Below are positions 5,207 through 5,344 of a stretch of DNA of 5,344 nucleotides, one piece after another (position 1 is the first letter of the stretch; each line of letters opens with the position of its first letter). A program made the position numbers and the translations under genes. Source of the stretch: Actinomycetales bacterium. GTDB taxonomy: Bacteria; Actinomycetota; Actinomycetes; Propionibacteriales; Nocardioidaceae. The stretch spans positions 1 through 5,344 of the forward strand of contig JAAZCT010000280.1 in the NCBI GenBank assembly GCA_012513165.1, in the 5' to 3' direction. The notes beneath the pieces are model-generated. The model ran no database searches. It was not told the origin of the DNA and saw only the letters and a list, made by a program, of their open reading frames with translations.

Positions 5207-5344
5207 GGCTCTGTTGCAAAGATTGGCGGCAGTCAGAGGTAGGCTGTCGCTCTGCGCCGATCAGGCGGCTGCTGCGAAATGGTGGTTGAGCATGCCCATG
5301 GCCTCCGTCAGCGCCGAGGGCCCAATGCCAAAAGCTCTCTCCAC
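5207..5344. mobile_element. IS6100, one end (partial, runs off the window)
   Basis: The terminal inverted repeat GGCTCTGTTGCAAA (5207-5220) is the known 14-base end of IS6100, an IS6-family element of about 880 bases. The next bases lead directly into the 3' end of its transposase gene on the minus strand. Only this end is in the window. IS6-family elements move by replicative transposition and cointegration and normally create 8-base target duplications. The eight bases just outside are GTGTGCCG (5199-5206); whether they are repeated at the far end cannot be seen here. Confidence 0.95.
5261..5344 (-). CDS. tnpA: IS6100 transposase, C-terminal end (partial)
   Basis: The minus strand encodes the last 27 residues, beginning VERAFGIGPSALTEAMGM and ending LNHHFAAAA before TGA (5261-5263). 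This matches the C terminus I know for the IS6100 transposase of about 264 residues, a DDE enzyme of the IS6 family. The catalytic residues lie in the part outside the window. The frame is intact as far as it can be seen, so the element may be complete. Confidence 0.95.
   Translation of the reverse strand: MERAFGIGPSALTEAMGMLNHHFAAAA

Overview
The window looks like part of an actinobacterial plasmid maintenance region with a later cargo insertion. Bases 1 to about 3335 are GC-rich, use GC-ending codons and carry AGGA-type ribosome binding sites. The proteins resemble those on plasmids of Micrococcales and Corynebacteriales: a DUF6573-like protein, a short SSB, a ParA/small-ParB pair and a UmuC tail. 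A partial IS6100 at the right edge fits the same setting, since this element is common on such plasmids. I see no replication initiator, relaxase or origin, so these would lie outside the window. The exact genus cannot be told from this sequence.

Layout: (1) A conserved small plasmid protein (40-441). (2) A short SSB-like protein (529-900), preceded by a near-consensus promoter (459-487) that overlaps a repeat pair. (3) A hairpin (914-940), a repeat array (951-993) and a parA-parB cassette (1013-2193) whose genes overlap by ATGA. (4) Two small unrecognised genes (2230-2586 and 2594-3010) that probably belong to the same transcript. (5) On the minus strand, the decayed 3' end of a umuC-type DNA polymerase gene (3033 to about 3335). 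(6) A visibly more AT-rich segment (about 3336-5131) with a large secreted protein (3478-4668) and a small multi-spanning membrane protein (4715-5131). (7) A short minus-strand coding remnant (5141-5206) cut exactly at the end of IS6100 (5207-5344, running off the window).

The most notable structural signal is a 14-base element, AATAGAGGCATTAG and close variants. It occurs in front of each of the first three genes. Before gene 1 and before parA it forms direct repeats with exactly the same 27-base period. Before ssb it is an inverted pair covering the -35 box and spacer of the promoter. A simple model is that the small ParB binds these sites, serving both as partition centromere and as a shared repressor of all three transcription units. 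This is an inference. The secreted protein plus membrane protein module is the most likely place for an undescribed function, but nothing in the sequence proves what it does.
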